Part shown: positions 1 through 8,919 of the stretch, piece by piece | How the letters are laid out: each line of letters begins with the position of its first letter | Numbering within the stretch: the stretch's first letter is position 1 | Assembly: GCA_937951895.1 (NCBI GenBank) | Contig: CALFER010000073.1 | Span: 13,401-77,400, forward strand | Length of the DNA: 64,000 bases | Source of the DNA: an uncultured bacterium | GTDB lineage: Bacteria; CSSED10-310; CALFER01 | Reading direction: 5' to 3' | Notes under the pieces: model-generated | Databases searched by the model: none | The model's input: the letters and a program-made list of their open reading frames with translations, nothing else | Told to the model about the DNA's origin: nothing | Position numbers and translations under genes: made by a program

Positions 1-656
1 GTTTGAATTACATCCATACGGCAATAAGACAAACTAACATCCGCTCCCTGATCTATGCGAAATTCTTCAAGGCACTGATAAAACACAGTATTATAGATTT
101 GAACCGTGCAATCTGATAACATTTGCAAGCCCTTTTGACACTTACATACTATGCTGTTCCTGATGTAACCATTACTATCATTCGAAAATGCAATTCCAGA
201 ATCGGAGGCCCCATACACAATGCAATTCTCAATCATTACATTCTCTGAGAAGTAGTTTACATGCAGAAATTGCGCACGAAGTCTTGAGACTATTGAGTGA
301 TTTGCCGCGCAGGACTCCGTTCCTATGTAAAGATAATTTACAGATGAACGTATCCCCGAACCATATACATTAATGTACGCTGTTAATCGAATGCGAAGAT
401 CATCTCCACTTCCGCCAGGTCCATAATGTCCTGGTGCGAGATGAATCGTATGAGGGTTCTCGGGTGTGCCCGTTATCGAATCGATCGCGAACTGGAGTTT
501 CTTCCAGGGATTCGCCTGGCTGCCATCTCCGCTTTCATCACTGCCGTTGACGGCATCGCCGTAGTAGTCTGAAGCAAAAGTTGGAGTGCAGAATACAAAT
601 AGAATCAGAAACAGTAGGATACATCGAACTCGCCGGGGGATCCGCCGGATTTTCAT
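1..656 (-). CDS. Secreted right-handed beta-helix protein, N-terminal part (cut by window edge)
   Basis: An uninterrupted minus-strand frame runs from an ATG at 656 to the window start, about 218 codons with no stop. It opens with a basic N-terminus and a hydrophobic signal peptide ending near FCTPTFAS. Next comes a DUF1565-like opening (SDYYGDAVNGSDESGDGS) and beta-helix strands rich in Asn, Cys and Gly. A good ribosome site (AGGAGG) lies 6 bases before the ATG. The protein aligns residue for residue with the start of the gene at 23029, for example NPWKKLQFAIDSITGT in both, but lacks the 31-codon insert found there. It diverges from the kelch gene at 811. The product should be exported; ligand or enzymatic function is unknown. 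The 3' end lies outside the window. Confidence 0.85.
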   Translation of the reverse strand, partial: MKIRRIPRRVRCILLFLILFVFCTPTFASDYYGDAVNGSDESGDGSQANPWKKLQFAIDSITGTPENPHTIHLAPGHYGPGGSGDDLRIRLTAYINVYGSGIRSSVNYLYIGTESCAANHSIVSRLRAQFLHVNYFSENVMIENCIVYGASDSGIAFSNDSNGYIRNSIVCKCQKGLQMLSDCTVQIYNTVFYQCLEEFRIDQGADVSLSYCRMDVIQ

Positions 657-721
657 CGCAGCCTCCTGACACGAGCTTACCCCAGGTCGCGCGGCAATGC
701 AATTTATTTTATATTCCCATA

Positions 722-750
722 TTGACTTTTTTTTTTTTTCATCGCATACT
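722..750 (+). promoter_or_regulatory. Sigma-70-type promoter with 13-T tract in the spacer
   Basis: A -35 box TTGACT (722-727) and a -10 box CATACT (745-750) are 17 bases apart. A run of 13 T overlaps the end of the -35 box and fills most of the spacer. The promoter points at the kelch gene (811). The same design, with 13 T, an 18-base spacer and CATAAT, stands before the duplicate kelch gene at 22931-22960. In the divergent direction the tract reads as poly-A upstream of the beta-helix gene. Confidence 0.6.
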
Positions 751-810
751 TGTCTCATAAAACAGCTGCTTCCGCAAAAACCAGCGGCCGTTTACAAAGG
801 AGACCCAGTC

Positions 811-3543
811 ATGGTAAGAACAATCATGCTGTTCTCACTCGGACTCCTCATCATTCTACCCGGCACGTCCGCGGAAGAATGTCTGTGGCAGTCCAAACCA
901 TACGGGACGGATCGGCCGATCCCCCGCGCATTCTTTGCGTCCGCGCATGATTACCACCACGATACGGAGAACAACAAGCTTTACGTGCATGGTGGCATCG
1001 GGCCTGCCGGCTCGACAATGGATCCGGATGGTGCTCTATGGTACACCACGCTGCACAACGAAGGAAACTGGGAAAAGTTAGTGCCGGTCGGGATGTTCGG
1101 GATTCCACCGGCACGCAGTTACATGGATGCCGTGATCGTGCCTCAGAATCTCACCGAACTGAATTCCAACACAATCAAGCGTTTCATCCATTTCGTGACC
1201 TTTGGAGGGCTCAATGCCGGAGGCGTTCCCTCGAACGATCTCTGGATCTGCACCAAAGTATTCACCGATTTCGCACATTTCGGGAGCGATTGTCACTGGC
1301 GCTGGCTTCACGCATCACAAAGCGGAGATGTCCCCGGTGCTCGGTCTCAGCATCGTATGGTATATATCCCACCGACGGAAAGCGAACCCGGTTTTCGGAT
1401 CTTTCTTGCCGGTGGTGTTGACGCAAACGGAGACCCACTTGAAGACGCCTATATCGGTACCCTGACCTGGACGCTGACTGCGTCGCAGGGGAATCCATGG
1501 AGCTATTCCCTGACAGCGTCCTGCGTATGGGAGGATATCGATCTCGATACCGCATCCATAGCCAATGTTGGCCTGTACGGTCACACTGCCGTATTTGATC
1601 CGTATTATGACGATCAAAACCAGCCCGGAGCTCACCCGCGAGTCATTCTGTATGGTGGTTATGATGAATCGGACGATCTGACCGATGTGATGGTGTCATA
1701 CGATCTGGTCGATGAGGAATGGGTGGAAATCCCACCTGAAAACAAAGCTCCGGAGCCGCATGCATACCACGTATGCATCCTGGATCCGAGAGAGGACTGC
1801 CTGATCGTTCAAGGAGGCAGGGACGAACGGGGCGGGGTCGATGACGACATGTATTTCTTCGACCTGACCACATTGGAATGGTCAACCTATATCGGGACCG
1901 GCAGTCCGAGACGATATGGTCACGCTGCCTGCTGTTACTGGTTCACGGTCTTCGGTGGCCTGGAGGAAGACAGCAGTTACAATGAGAATCTCATGGATGA
2001 TATTCTCGAGTTCAAACCGGAAGAGCCGTACAAGAAATGGACGATCGAACCGGAGAGCGTTTATGGATTGGACAATCCAGCGTCCGTACTGGATACCCAG
2101 AGAATCAAGAACGGCGATTGGGTCGAGATCCATTCCGGGGGAGCCGATCATTTCTACGAGTGCAGGTTTACTGTTCCTTATTTCATTGGTCATGTAACCG
2201 TCGAGGGTGTGTCCCATGATGGATATCGCCCGGCGATTTTCTGGCCGTATTCACCGGTCGGGATCGATGCGCCGTTGAGCCAGTTTCTGGATGATGACAT
2301 GCCCCTGTATGAATCCCTCTCGGATTATTTTCGGTTCGGGAGCAGTTCGTACGTGATCCGTGACGGGGCCGGGATCACCCTGCGCAATCTGAGGATCGGT
2401 CATTATGATGAGGAACCCGGCTATCCGATCCCGGACGCGGTTCTGAGCGATCTGGAGGCGGTGGAGACATCGAACGATCTCCTGCTCAGAGATCCCGGTA
2501 TCCTGATGAATGCGCCCACACAGGTGGAGGATTGTGTATTGGAAGGAAACATTGATGGAATCACGATGATCTGTGTGTCTTCGATTCCCGGGTTTCAGGA
2601 GGCATCGGTAACCGATTCGGTTTTCGAGAACAACTACATCGGTGCGGTGATCCTGGAGACATCGCATGTATTCCGCAATAATCGCGTGAAGAAGAGTTAC
2701 CTGACGGGTGTCATGCTGGAAAAAGGCGCGCACGGGCGGGTACATGACAATGTTTTCGAGGGAAACGGAAAGGAACCGGATGTGGCATTCAGCGACTGGC
2801 GCAGCGACATTCTGTGCAGCTTCGATGTCACCTCACGGGTGCCGCACATCCAGACGCCCCTGATCTACAACAACACCTTTGTGGCATCGGAAGATTCCTA
2901 TCGGTGCCTGGCGGTCACGTCTCATACGCAGGGGATGCAGTACCTGAACTGCCCGGTTTTTCTGAACAACATCCTGTATCATCCGGATCAGGGGATTGAA
3001 GCAGCCATTTACTTCCAGGGATCGCGCAGCCGGATACGGGCCCATGCCAACACGTTCTATTGCAATTCAAAATGGCTGAGTCTCGCCAGCCGGAGCACCG
3101 CCTGCGTCGATGACATCGGAGACGAGGATCCCTTGTTCGCTTCCGTAAGCACGAGTGACTACCATCTCGGCAGCGCATCTCCTTCGATCAATGCCGGATA
3201 CTACTCTCTGTTTCCGGGAATCACGTCGGAAGGGGTCTATTCGGATTATCATCTGCTGGACGCCGGATATCATTTCTCGAACGATTCTCCCGCGGTGGAT
3301 CCGGTGACGGATCTTTCGGCGGACGGCGATACGATCAGTTGGACAGCGCCACAACCCACACCCCAAGGATACCTCGTGATCCGGACGTTTGGACAGGAAT
3401 TCATTCTCGGGGTTGACTATCTGAGTTATCTCGAAACCACGTACTCCGTCGATACTGAGTGGCTGAATCTGGGACTGTGGTTCGGGATCTCGGCGTTCTC
3501 CTCCAGCGGGCAGTTCAGCACTCCCGCCTTCATCCAAATGTGA
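811..3543 (+). CDS. Secreted kelch beta-propeller / beta-helix protein (copy A)
   Basis: A 910-residue exported protein. The ATG at 811 is preferred over upstream starts because AAGGAG precedes it by 8 bases and it opens a clean signal peptide (MVRTIMLFSLGLLIILPGTSA). Residues about 30-420 carry six kelch-like repeats with Gly-Gly doublets (VHGGIG, FGGLNAGG, LAGGVD, LYGGYD, VQGGRD, VFGGLEE), a likely six-bladed propeller. Residues about 430-800 look like a right-handed parallel beta-helix, with an Asn ladder, ITLRNLRIG and a closing DPLF element. The last 80 residues, with ISWTAP and SAFSSSGQF, resemble a fibronectin type III fold. It is cotranscribed with the next gene, 11 bases downstream, and is paralogous to 20167-22872. 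No catalytic motif is recognised; adhesion or polysaccharide binding is only a guess. Confidence 0.85.
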   Translation: MVRTIMLFSLGLLIILPGTSAEECLWQSKPYGTDRPIPRAFFASAHDYHHDTENNKLYVHGGIGPAGSTMDPDGALWYTTLHNEGNWEKLVPVGMFGIPPARSYMDAVIVPQNLTELNSNTIKRFIHFVTFGGLNAGGVPSNDLWICTKVFTDFAHFGSDCHWRWLHASQSGDVPGARSQHRMVYIPPTESEPGFRIFLAGGVDANGDPLEDAYIGTLTWTLTASQGNPWSYSLTASCVWEDIDLDTASIANVGLYGHTAVFDPYYDDQNQPGAHPRVILYGGYDESDDLTDVMVSYDLVDEEWVEIPPENKAPEPHAYHVCILDPREDCLIVQGGRDERGGVDDDMYFFDLTTLEWSTYIGTGSPRRYGHAACCYWFTVFGGLEEDSSYNENLMDDILEFKPEEPYKKWTIEPESVYGLDNPASVLDTQRIKNGDWVEIHSGGADHFYECRFTVPYFIGHVTVEGVSHDGYRPAIFWPYSPVGIDAPLSQFLDDDMPLYESLSDYFRFGSSSYVIRDGAGITLRNLRIGHYDEEPGYPIPDAVLSDLEAVETSNDLLLRDPGILMNAPTQVEDCVLEGNIDGITMICVSSIPGFQEASVTDSVFENNYIGAVILETSHVFRNNRVKKSYLTGVMLEKGAHGRVHDNVFEGNGKEPDVAFSDWRSDILCSFDVTSRVPHIQTPLIYNNTFVASEDSYRCLAVTSHTQGMQYLNCPVFLNNILYHPDQGIEAAIYFQGSRSRIRAHANTFYCNSKWLSLASRSTACVDDIGDEDPLFASVSTSDYHLGSASPSINAGYYSLFPGITSEGVYSDYHLLDAGYHFSNDSPAVDPVTDLSADGDTISWTAPQPTPQGYLVIRTFGQEFILGVDYLSYLETTYSVDTEWLNLGLWFGISAFSSSGQFSTPAFIQM

Positions 3544-3554
3544 AAGGAAATCAC

Positions 3555-5480
3555 ATGAAAAAGATCCTTGTATATTCATGGCTGATTTTTATATGGGATA
3601 CATCTACAAGAGCTGAGATACGTGAAATAGGCAGCACATATCAGTATTCTACGATCAATGCTGCATTAGCAGCTGCTCAAAACGGTGATACTCTCTTGAT
3701 CCATTGGGATGCACAGAACCCAATTTTTCCGGAACACATTGTGATCGATAAAACTATAACCCTGACATCCGATTGGACCAGCGGTTCTTCATGGTCCACG
3801 TGTCCCATGATTCAGTATGGGTTTTCGACATACAACGAGATCATCCGGGTGGATGCTGACAATGTCACGATCAGCAAACTGCGAATCCAGAACCAGACCG
3901 GTCTCGGAATCGCAACAGGCGATGAAACCGATATGGATTCCGAAATCGGCATCTATATCAGGCAAAGCGAATGCGTGGTTTCGGAATGTGAAGTAACGCG
4001 GTGCCGCGTCGGTATCCTGCTCGCCAACAGCTGTGTGGCTGTCCTCGAGAACACCATCGATTCGTGTCAAATCGGAACCAGTGTCACCGCACGATGGTAC
4101 GCCCCGACTCAAGGTCAACCGATTCACCCCGGTAATTTTTTCGGAATTGTCCAGTATGAGACCGCCCGGACGAACACGGCCTACGCGATCGGGACCTATC
4201 ATCCCAACCGGATCACGAACTGTGAGATCGCCCGGAACCGGTTCTATGGTGTTGTTCTTCGCGGCGGCTCCATGGCGACCGTGCACAACAACCGGATCGT
4301 CTGGAACGGCACGGATCGAGTTCTGGAGGGAACTCACTACGGCGACGGTGGGATTTTGTGTCTGTTCACGGCGACCGAGATGAATCAGACGGAGGTTGAG
4401 ATGCAGTCTCCCATGATCACCTCCAACACCATCTACGGCAACGATGGATATCAGGTCTGCGTGGTGACGGACGATCCGGGGCGAGAACCGCGGGAAATCG
4501 CCAATGCGCCGGTATTGATGAGCAACATCATCGGTCCGGACACCCTGGCCTACCCGACCGGAACACCGACATCCGCTCCGCACTGGCTGGTCAGTTGCAC
4601 CAGCGAATCGACCGCTGCCGCAACACCCCAGCACGGATCCGCCCCGATCATGGCGTTCAACAATCTATTCCGTCCCGACGCCACGGGACCCGAAAGGATG
4701 TATTTTGCACATCCCGGCAATCCGACACCGACGCCCGGAGCACCCACATCGACGCCATCACCCACCCGAACTCCGACTCCGACCGGAACTCAGTACACCC
4801 CCAGTTACACCTTCAACACACCCTCGTCCTATGACACACCCGCGGTCGCTCCGTCCTTTACTCCGTTTGCCACACTGACGCCCACTCCCCCTCCGGGATC
4901 ACCGACATTCACTCCGACGGCCGCTCCATACAAAATGGATGCAGCGACATGGAGCACTCAGAACACCTTCGGCGATCCGCTGTTTGTCGGGGGAAGCACC
5001 GTCGAGACATTCGATTTTCATTTACAGGATCCTGTCTTTCAGATGACTCCGACGCCGAACGCACCGCGATCCGCCGCTTACGATTCGGGCGGATTCATAC
5101 TCAACCCGGGAATCACGCAGAGCAATCAGATTGCCGATGTCGGGTATGTCGATGCGGGTGCGCACTTTCCACCCAATGTGCCGGCGGTGGCTCAACTCGA
5201 TTGCGATCCCTATGGACAGGAAGGCGCTATCGTCACATGGACCAATCCGGATCATTATCCGGACAACAGCCTGATTTCGGATCTTGCGGGAAACATCTTT
5301 TACTTCGGACATCGAAACCAGTCCCGAATCATTTCGATCATCAGCCAGGTTTACCTGGAGCCGACGGAAACCTATACCTTCACTTCCCCGCCTACGCTCG
5401 ATACCAACGTGCTCGGCGTGGCGGTATACAACACATCCGGATCCCATTCTTCGACCGTATGGGTGGATTTGTGTAATTGA
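3555..5480 (+). CDS. Secreted TP-rich beta-helix protein (copy A)
   Basis: A 641-residue protein starting at the ATG at 3555, preceded by AAAGGAAA and followed by a signal peptide ending near TSTRA. Residues about 25-370 form a right-handed beta-helix (HIVIDKTITLTSDW, NNRIVWNGT, YGDGGILCLF, SNTIYGND). A Thr/Pro-rich stretch of about 100 residues follows (PTPTPGAPTSTPSPTRTPTP), and then the helix-closing element FGDPLFVGG and a C-terminal domain of about 110 residues. The TP linker therefore interrupts the end of the helix instead of lying at the terminus. It follows the kelch gene after 11 bases. Its duplicate (18230-20155) is also 641 residues long, and the gene at 17070 is a shorter relative. 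Function is unknown. Confidence 0.85.
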   Translation: MKKILVYSWLIFIWDTSTRAEIREIGSTYQYSTINAALAAAQNGDTLLIHWDAQNPIFPEHIVIDKTITLTSDWTSGSSWSTCPMIQYGFSTYNEIIRVDADNVTISKLRIQNQTGLGIATGDETDMDSEIGIYIRQSECVVSECEVTRCRVGILLANSCVAVLENTIDSCQIGTSVTARWYAPTQGQPIHPGNFFGIVQYETARTNTAYAIGTYHPNRITNCEIARNRFYGVVLRGGSMATVHNNRIVWNGTDRVLEGTHYGDGGILCLFTATEMNQTEVEMQSPMITSNTIYGNDGYQVCVVTDDPGREPREIANAPVLMSNIIGPDTLAYPTGTPTSAPHWLVSCTSESTAAATPQHGSAPIMAFNNLFRPDATGPERMYFAHPGNPTPTPGAPTSTPSPTRTPTPTGTQYTPSYTFNTPSSYDTPAVAPSFTPFATLTPTPPPGSPTFTPTAAPYKMDAATWSTQNTFGDPLFVGGSTVETFDFHLQDPVFQMTPTPNAPRSAAYDSGGFILNPGITQSNQIADVGYVDAGAHFPPNVPAVAQLDCDPYGQEGAIVTWTNPDHYPDNSLISDLAGNIFYFGHRNQSRIISIISQVYLEPTETYTFTSPPTLDTNVLGVAVYNTSGSHSSTVWVDLCN

Positions 5481-5492
5481 GGACGATATCAA

Positions 5493-5528
5493 CCCGTTCG
5501 ATCCTTCGACAGGCTCAGGATGAACGGG
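5493..5528. repeat. Dispersed palindromic repeat (CTTCGACAGGCTCAGG type)
   Basis: The arms CCCGTTCGATCCT and AGGATGAACGGG pair with one bulge around TCGACAGGCTC. I recognise this core as a short intergenic repeat seen in many bacterial genomes. It follows the TP-rich gene and may serve as an mRNA end, but no U-run follows. Confidence 0.6.
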
Positions 5529-5623
5529 TATCGGGGGAACGGTTCTCCCGTATCATCCCCACGAAAACGAACCCTCTGTTCGGACCTGCTGGCTGCCCCC
5601 CCGCGAAAACGCAACTCCCAGTA

Positions 5624-5646
5624 TGGGCGATCCTTGTGATCGCCCA
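5624..5646. repeat. Short palindrome, GGGCGATC family, copy 1
   Basis: Perfect 9-base arms TGGGCGATC and GATCGCCCA flank the loop CTTGT. A near-identical hairpin with loop CTCGT lies at 12710-12732. REP-like intergenic element. Confidence 0.6.
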
Positions 5647-5726
5647 CATGCAGTCGTCACTCCCACACAGGCATGATTGGCTCGGTCTCTTGATCGAATC
5701 CGCTCTTTTCTGATATCGTCGACCCG

Positions 5727-6476
5727 ATGACCCAGCCCGATCGATCCCCCCTCCGCGACTCCCCGGCAGCCCTCGTGACCGGCGCCGGCCGGCGTCTCGG
5801 AGCCGCTCTCGCGTGCGCTCTCGCGGACCGCGGTTTCAACCTGATCGTCCATTACAACTCCTCCGAAGACGGTGCCCGGGCCACGGCCGACTACGCCGCC
5901 TCCCGAGGCCGCGACTGCCTTCTCCTCAAAATGAATCTCGATGATCCCCTCACCCCGGCGCATCTGTTCGAGCGCGCGACCGATCACTTTTCCGATATCG
6001 CGATCCTGGTCAATTCCGCGTCAGTTTTCGAGCGCGCGTCGGTTCTGGACACCGATATCACCCTCTGGAACCGGCATCTCGCGGTCAACCTGACGGCTCC
6101 CTTCTTTCTGTCGCAGGCGTTCATCCGGGCGCGCGCGGGTCGGCCCGGATCGATCCTGAACATGCTGGATTTCCGCGCCTCGAGACCCGAACCGCAGCAT
6201 ATGGCATACGGGATCTCCAAGGCCGGGCTGCAGGCGATGACCCAAAGCCTCGCTCGCGCCTGTCCCGACCACATCCGCGTCAACGGCATCGCACTGGGCA
6301 CGATCCTGCCTCCGCCGCCCGGCACGGTGGACGAATCCGTGCTGATCCGGCGGATTCCGGCGAAACGCTGGGGGACAATCGAGGAACTGATCGAGACAGC
6401 GCTGTTTCTGCTGCTTGGCCCCGCCTACATCACGGGCGAAATCGTCGCGTTGGACGGCGGTCGGCATCTGATATGA
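5727..6476 (+). CDS. Short-chain dehydrogenase, pteridine reductase (FolM/PTR1)-like
   Basis: A 249-residue Rossmann-fold NADP oxidoreductase. The cofactor loop is TGAGRRLG (about residues 18-25), with the Arg-Arg typical of pteridine reductases. LVNSAS is in the place of the usual NNAG, and the catalytic Tyr-Lys pair is YGISK. The C-terminus ITGEIVALDGG is standard for SDRs. In that subfamily the enzyme reduces dihydrofolate or dihydromonapterin in the cytoplasm. The substrate assignment here rests only on the TGxxRR and NSAS motifs, so a generic SDR is the safe fallback. It starts at the ATG at 5727 with no strong ribosome site, and the next gene follows 56 bases later. A separate transcription unit from the beta-helix genes upstream seems likely. 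Confidence 0.75.
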   Translation: MTQPDRSPLRDSPAALVTGAGRRLGAALACALADRGFNLIVHYNSSEDGARATADYAASRGRDCLLLKMNLDDPLTPAHLFERATDHFSDIAILVNSASVFERASVLDTDITLWNRHLAVNLTAPFFLSQAFIRARAGRPGSILNMLDFRASRPEPQHMAYGISKAGLQAMTQSLARACPDHIRVNGIALGTILPPPPGTVDESVLIRRIPAKRWGTIEELIETALFLLLGPAYITGEIVALDGGRHLI

Positions 6477-6532
6477 GTTTTTGCTGTAACGACCGGCGCT
6501 TTGAGCGGTCTAACTGATTCCGGGAGGACGGA

Positions 6533-7255
6533 ATGAAACGGATGACGCTCGACGACCTGAAAAACTCGAAATCGCCCGACGGCACGCCCAATCTGGTCGC
6601 GGTGGACGGTGCAGTCTACGATGTGTCGGGCAGCCAGCTCTGGGCGGGCGGTCGCCACATGAACCGGCACACGGCGGGGATGGATCTGAGCGAGGCGATC
6701 CGGCAGTCGCCGCACGGAACGGCCCGTCTGGACCGGCTCACTCGCGTCGGAGATCTCGGCGAAAGCCCCGCTCAGCCGCATCCCGGCGCGGAATCCTCAT
6801 TCGATCGCGAGCCGGTCGAGCCGCCTCCGCCGCTGATCGCCCGAATGCTGTCTCTGCATCCACACCCGATTTCCGTGCATTTCCCGATCGCGCTGTTCCT
6901 GACGGCGGCGGTGTTCGAAGCACTCGGATTGATCACGGGATTCGGATCCTTTCACCAGGCGGCGTTCTTCAACCTGACTGCGGGCGCGCTCGTGACGCCG
7001 GCATCGATTGTCTTCGGATTCCTGAGTCACCGGTACAATTACGGGAACGACTGGAATACGATTTTCATGAGCAAGCTGTTTCTGTCGATCGTCCTGCTGA
7101 TCCTGTCGGATGCGGCGGTCGGTCTGGGTATTTTCATGCTGAGCGGATCGCCTTCCGCCGCAGCGCTCTGGGGCTATCGGGCGACGGTTTTCATGCTGGC
7201 GCCGACGGTCATGGCGCTGGGTTATTTCGGAGGGCGGATCACGTTTCCACGGTGA
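6533..7255 (+). CDS. Cytochrome b5-like haem/steroid-binding domain fused to DUF2231 membrane domain
   Basis: A 240-residue protein. Residues 1-75 match the cytochrome b5-like (MAPR) domain: LDDLKNSKSPDGTPNLVAVDG, YDVSGSQLWAGGRHMNRHTAGMDLSEAI, then SPHG. The two His of the GRHMNRHTAG segment are candidate haem ligands. After a Pro-rich linker, residues about 105-238 hold four hydrophobic segments beginning LHPHPISVHFPIALFLTAAVF, the signature of DUF2231. The N-terminal domain should face the cytoplasm, since no signal peptide precedes it. A membrane redox role is an inference from the two domains. The ribosome site GGGAGG lies 7 bases before the ATG. The ferritin-like gene follows 39 bases later, possibly in one mRNA. 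Confidence 0.8.
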   Translation: MKRMTLDDLKNSKSPDGTPNLVAVDGAVYDVSGSQLWAGGRHMNRHTAGMDLSEAIRQSPHGTARLDRLTRVGDLGESPAQPHPGAESSFDREPVEPPPPLIARMLSLHPHPISVHFPIALFLTAAVFEALGLITGFGSFHQAAFFNLTAGALVTPASIVFGFLSHRYNYGNDWNTIFMSKLFLSIVLLILSDAAVGLGIFMLSGSPSAAALWGYRATVFMLAPTVMALGYFGGRITFPR

Positions 7256-7294
7256 GGTGGATTTCACAATCCGATTATGGAAAAGGAGAAGACC

Positions 7295-7798
7295 ATGGCG
7301 AATGCGAAATCGGTTGAGATCATCAAGGGTGCGATCCTGATGGAGCATCAGGGCAAGGCATTTTACGAAACGGTCGCGAAGACGGCGACGCATGTGGCGG
7401 TGCGCGAGATCTTCCAGAGCATGGCGATCGAGGAAAAGAAGCATATCGAGATGCTCAGTTCGCAGTATGTGAGTCTGATGAAGAGCGGGCACATGAACAA
7501 TATCGTGCCTGACGGCGAGGCCGGTGATTTTGCCTCGAAGATTCTGAATGCGGATGTCCGGAAGGAGATCAGCGGGGCGGGATACGAGGCGGCGGCGATC
7601 GGCGCGGCACTCAACATGGAAAAGAATGCCGTCGAATACTACGGTGCCCGTGCGCAATCCGCCACGGATCCCGGAGAGAAAAAACTGTATGAGTGGCTGT
7701 CGGACTGGGAAAAAACCCATCTGGATATCCTGGTCACGCTGGATCGGGAACTCCGCGAGAGCGTCTGGTACGATCAGGGATTCTGGCCGATCGGCTGA
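7295..7798 (+). CDS. Ferritin-like di-iron protein (rubrerythrin family, no rubredoxin domain)
   Basis: A 167-residue four-helix-bundle protein. The di-iron ligand pattern is visible: MEHQGKAFYE, then IEEKKHIEML, then NMEKNAVEYY and WEKTHLD, that is E...E, EExxH, E...E and ExxH. The rubredoxin CxxC tail of classical rubrerythrins is absent. Such proteins handle peroxide or iron in the cytoplasm. The ATG at 7295 is preferred over that at 7277 because AAGGAG lies 6 bases upstream of the former. It sits between the haem-domain membrane protein and the dehydrogenase operon, 47 bases before pdhA, and could be read with either. Confidence 0.8.
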   Translation: MANAKSVEIIKGAILMEHQGKAFYETVAKTATHVAVREIFQSMAIEEKKHIEMLSSQYVSLMKSGHMNNIVPDGEAGDFASKILNADVRKEISGAGYEAAAIGAALNMEKNAVEYYGARAQSATDPGEKKLYEWLSDWEKTHLDILVTLDRELRESVWYDQGFWPIG

Positions 7799-7845
7799 CA
7801 ATCCCTTTGTGACGCCGGAAGACACCGTCCCTGAAAGGAGGCGCA

Positions 7846-8919
7846 ATGCCAAGACAGGTGATTTTTGAGGGCCGGATCGAGAACCTGAGTATTCTCGACA
7901 AGGACGGCCAGGTCGATAAAAAACTCGAACCGAAACTGACACGCGATCAACTCACCGGCATGTACCGTCTCATGGTCATGATGCGGAAGTTCGATGAAAA
8001 GGCATTGAATCTGCAACGGCAGGGACGGATCGGCACGTATGGCTCGCTGAGGGGACAGGAAGCCGCTCAGGCGGGGATCGCGTTCAATCTGACGAAAACG
8101 GACTGGGTGGTGCCGTCCTTCCGCGAACACGGCGTCATGATGGCCCTCGGATTGCCCATGCACCTGATCTATGCCTACTGGAAGGGCGATGAGCGTGGAA
8201 ACATTGTTCCGCCGGACCTGAGAATACTGCCCGCATCGGTTCCGGTCGGCAGCCAGCTCGTTCATGCGGCGGGGCTGGGCATGGCCATGCGTTTGAAGGA
8301 CGAACCGTCGGTGGTCGTCGGCTTTGCGGGAGATGGTGCGACCAGCGAAGGGGACTTCCACGAAGCGCTCAACTTCGCCGGCGTCTTCAATGCCCGCACG
8401 GTGTTTTTCATTCAGAACAACCAGTGGGCCATTTCCGTCCCGCGCAAACGGCAAACCGCGGCCGAATCGATCGCTCAGAAAGCTCTGGCCTACGGGATCC
8501 CCGGCATCCAGGTCGACGGCAACGATGTGCTCGCGGTCTACGCCGCTTCGAAAGCCGCCGTCGAGCATGCCCGCAGCGGAAAAGGGGCATCGCTGATCGA
8601 AGCCGTGACCTATCGCATGGGCGACCACACGACGGCGGACGATCAGAAGCGCTATCGGGATCCGGACGACATTGCCTACTGGCTGGCGCGCGATCCGATC
8701 GACCGTTTCAGGAAGTATCTCGTGTCGAAGAAAATGTGGACCGACGACAACGATGCGGCGTTGGCGGCCGAGATGACCGCCATGGTCGAAGACGAAGTGA
8801 AGAAGCTCGAGAGCATGCCGGCGCCGACTCCAGTCGAGTTCTTCGATCACATGTATGAAACTCTCCCCTGGAATCTCAGGGAACAGCGCGAAGCGTTTGC
8901 GCAGGGAGATCGCTCATGA
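7846..8919 (+). CDS. pdhA: 2-oxoacid (pyruvate) dehydrogenase E1 component, alpha subunit
   Basis: A 357-residue thiamine-diphosphate enzyme subunit of the alpha2-beta2 type found in Gram-positives and many other bacteria. The ThDP/Mg motif begins GDGATSEGDFHEALNF near residue 163 and ends with Asn-Asn (IQNNQWAIS). The family motifs GSLRGQEAAQAG and RMGDHTTADD are also present. With PdhB it decarboxylates a 2-oxo acid and passes the acyl group to E2 lipoamide. It is the first gene of pdhA-pdhB-pdhC-lpdA, preceded by AAAGGAGG 6 bases before the ATG, and overlaps pdhB by ATGA. The start of the E1 loop cannot separate pyruvate from branched-chain oxoacids by eye; pyruvate is the more likely substrate because this is the only set seen here. 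Confidence 0.9.
   Translation: MPRQVIFEGRIENLSILDKDGQVDKKLEPKLTRDQLTGMYRLMVMMRKFDEKALNLQRQGRIGTYGSLRGQEAAQAGIAFNLTKTDWVVPSFREHGVMMALGLPMHLIYAYWKGDERGNIVPPDLRILPASVPVGSQLVHAAGLGMAMRLKDEPSVVVGFAGDGATSEGDFHEALNFAGVFNARTVFFIQNNQWAISVPRKRQTAAESIAQKALAYGIPGIQVDGNDVLAVYAASKAAVEHARSGKGASLIEAVTYRMGDHTTADDQKRYRDPDDIAYWLARDPIDRFRKYLVSKKMWTDDNDAALAAEMTAMVEDEVKKLESMPAPTPVEFFDHMYETLPWNLREQREAFAQGDRS

Larger units (their letters stand above)
1..5480. repeat. Left arm of a large inverted gene duplication
   Basis: Three genes (beta-helix on minus, kelch/beta-helix on plus, TP-rich beta-helix on plus) are repeated in the same order but opposite orientation at about 23775 down to 18230. Protein similarity, the divergent promoter with its 13-T tract, and the 11-base spacing between the last two genes are all conserved. 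The left arm continues beyond the window. Confidence 0.8.

Noticed and set aside
188..373. Small plus-strand gene of 61 codons
   Set aside because: It is antisense to the partial beta-helix gene, which has paralogue support and a ribosome site.
697..810. Upstream start of the kelch gene at 697
   Set aside because: It would put the promoter T-tract inside the gene and add a Phe-rich leader. The ATG at 811 has a ribosome site and gives a clean signal peptide that aligns with the duplicate.
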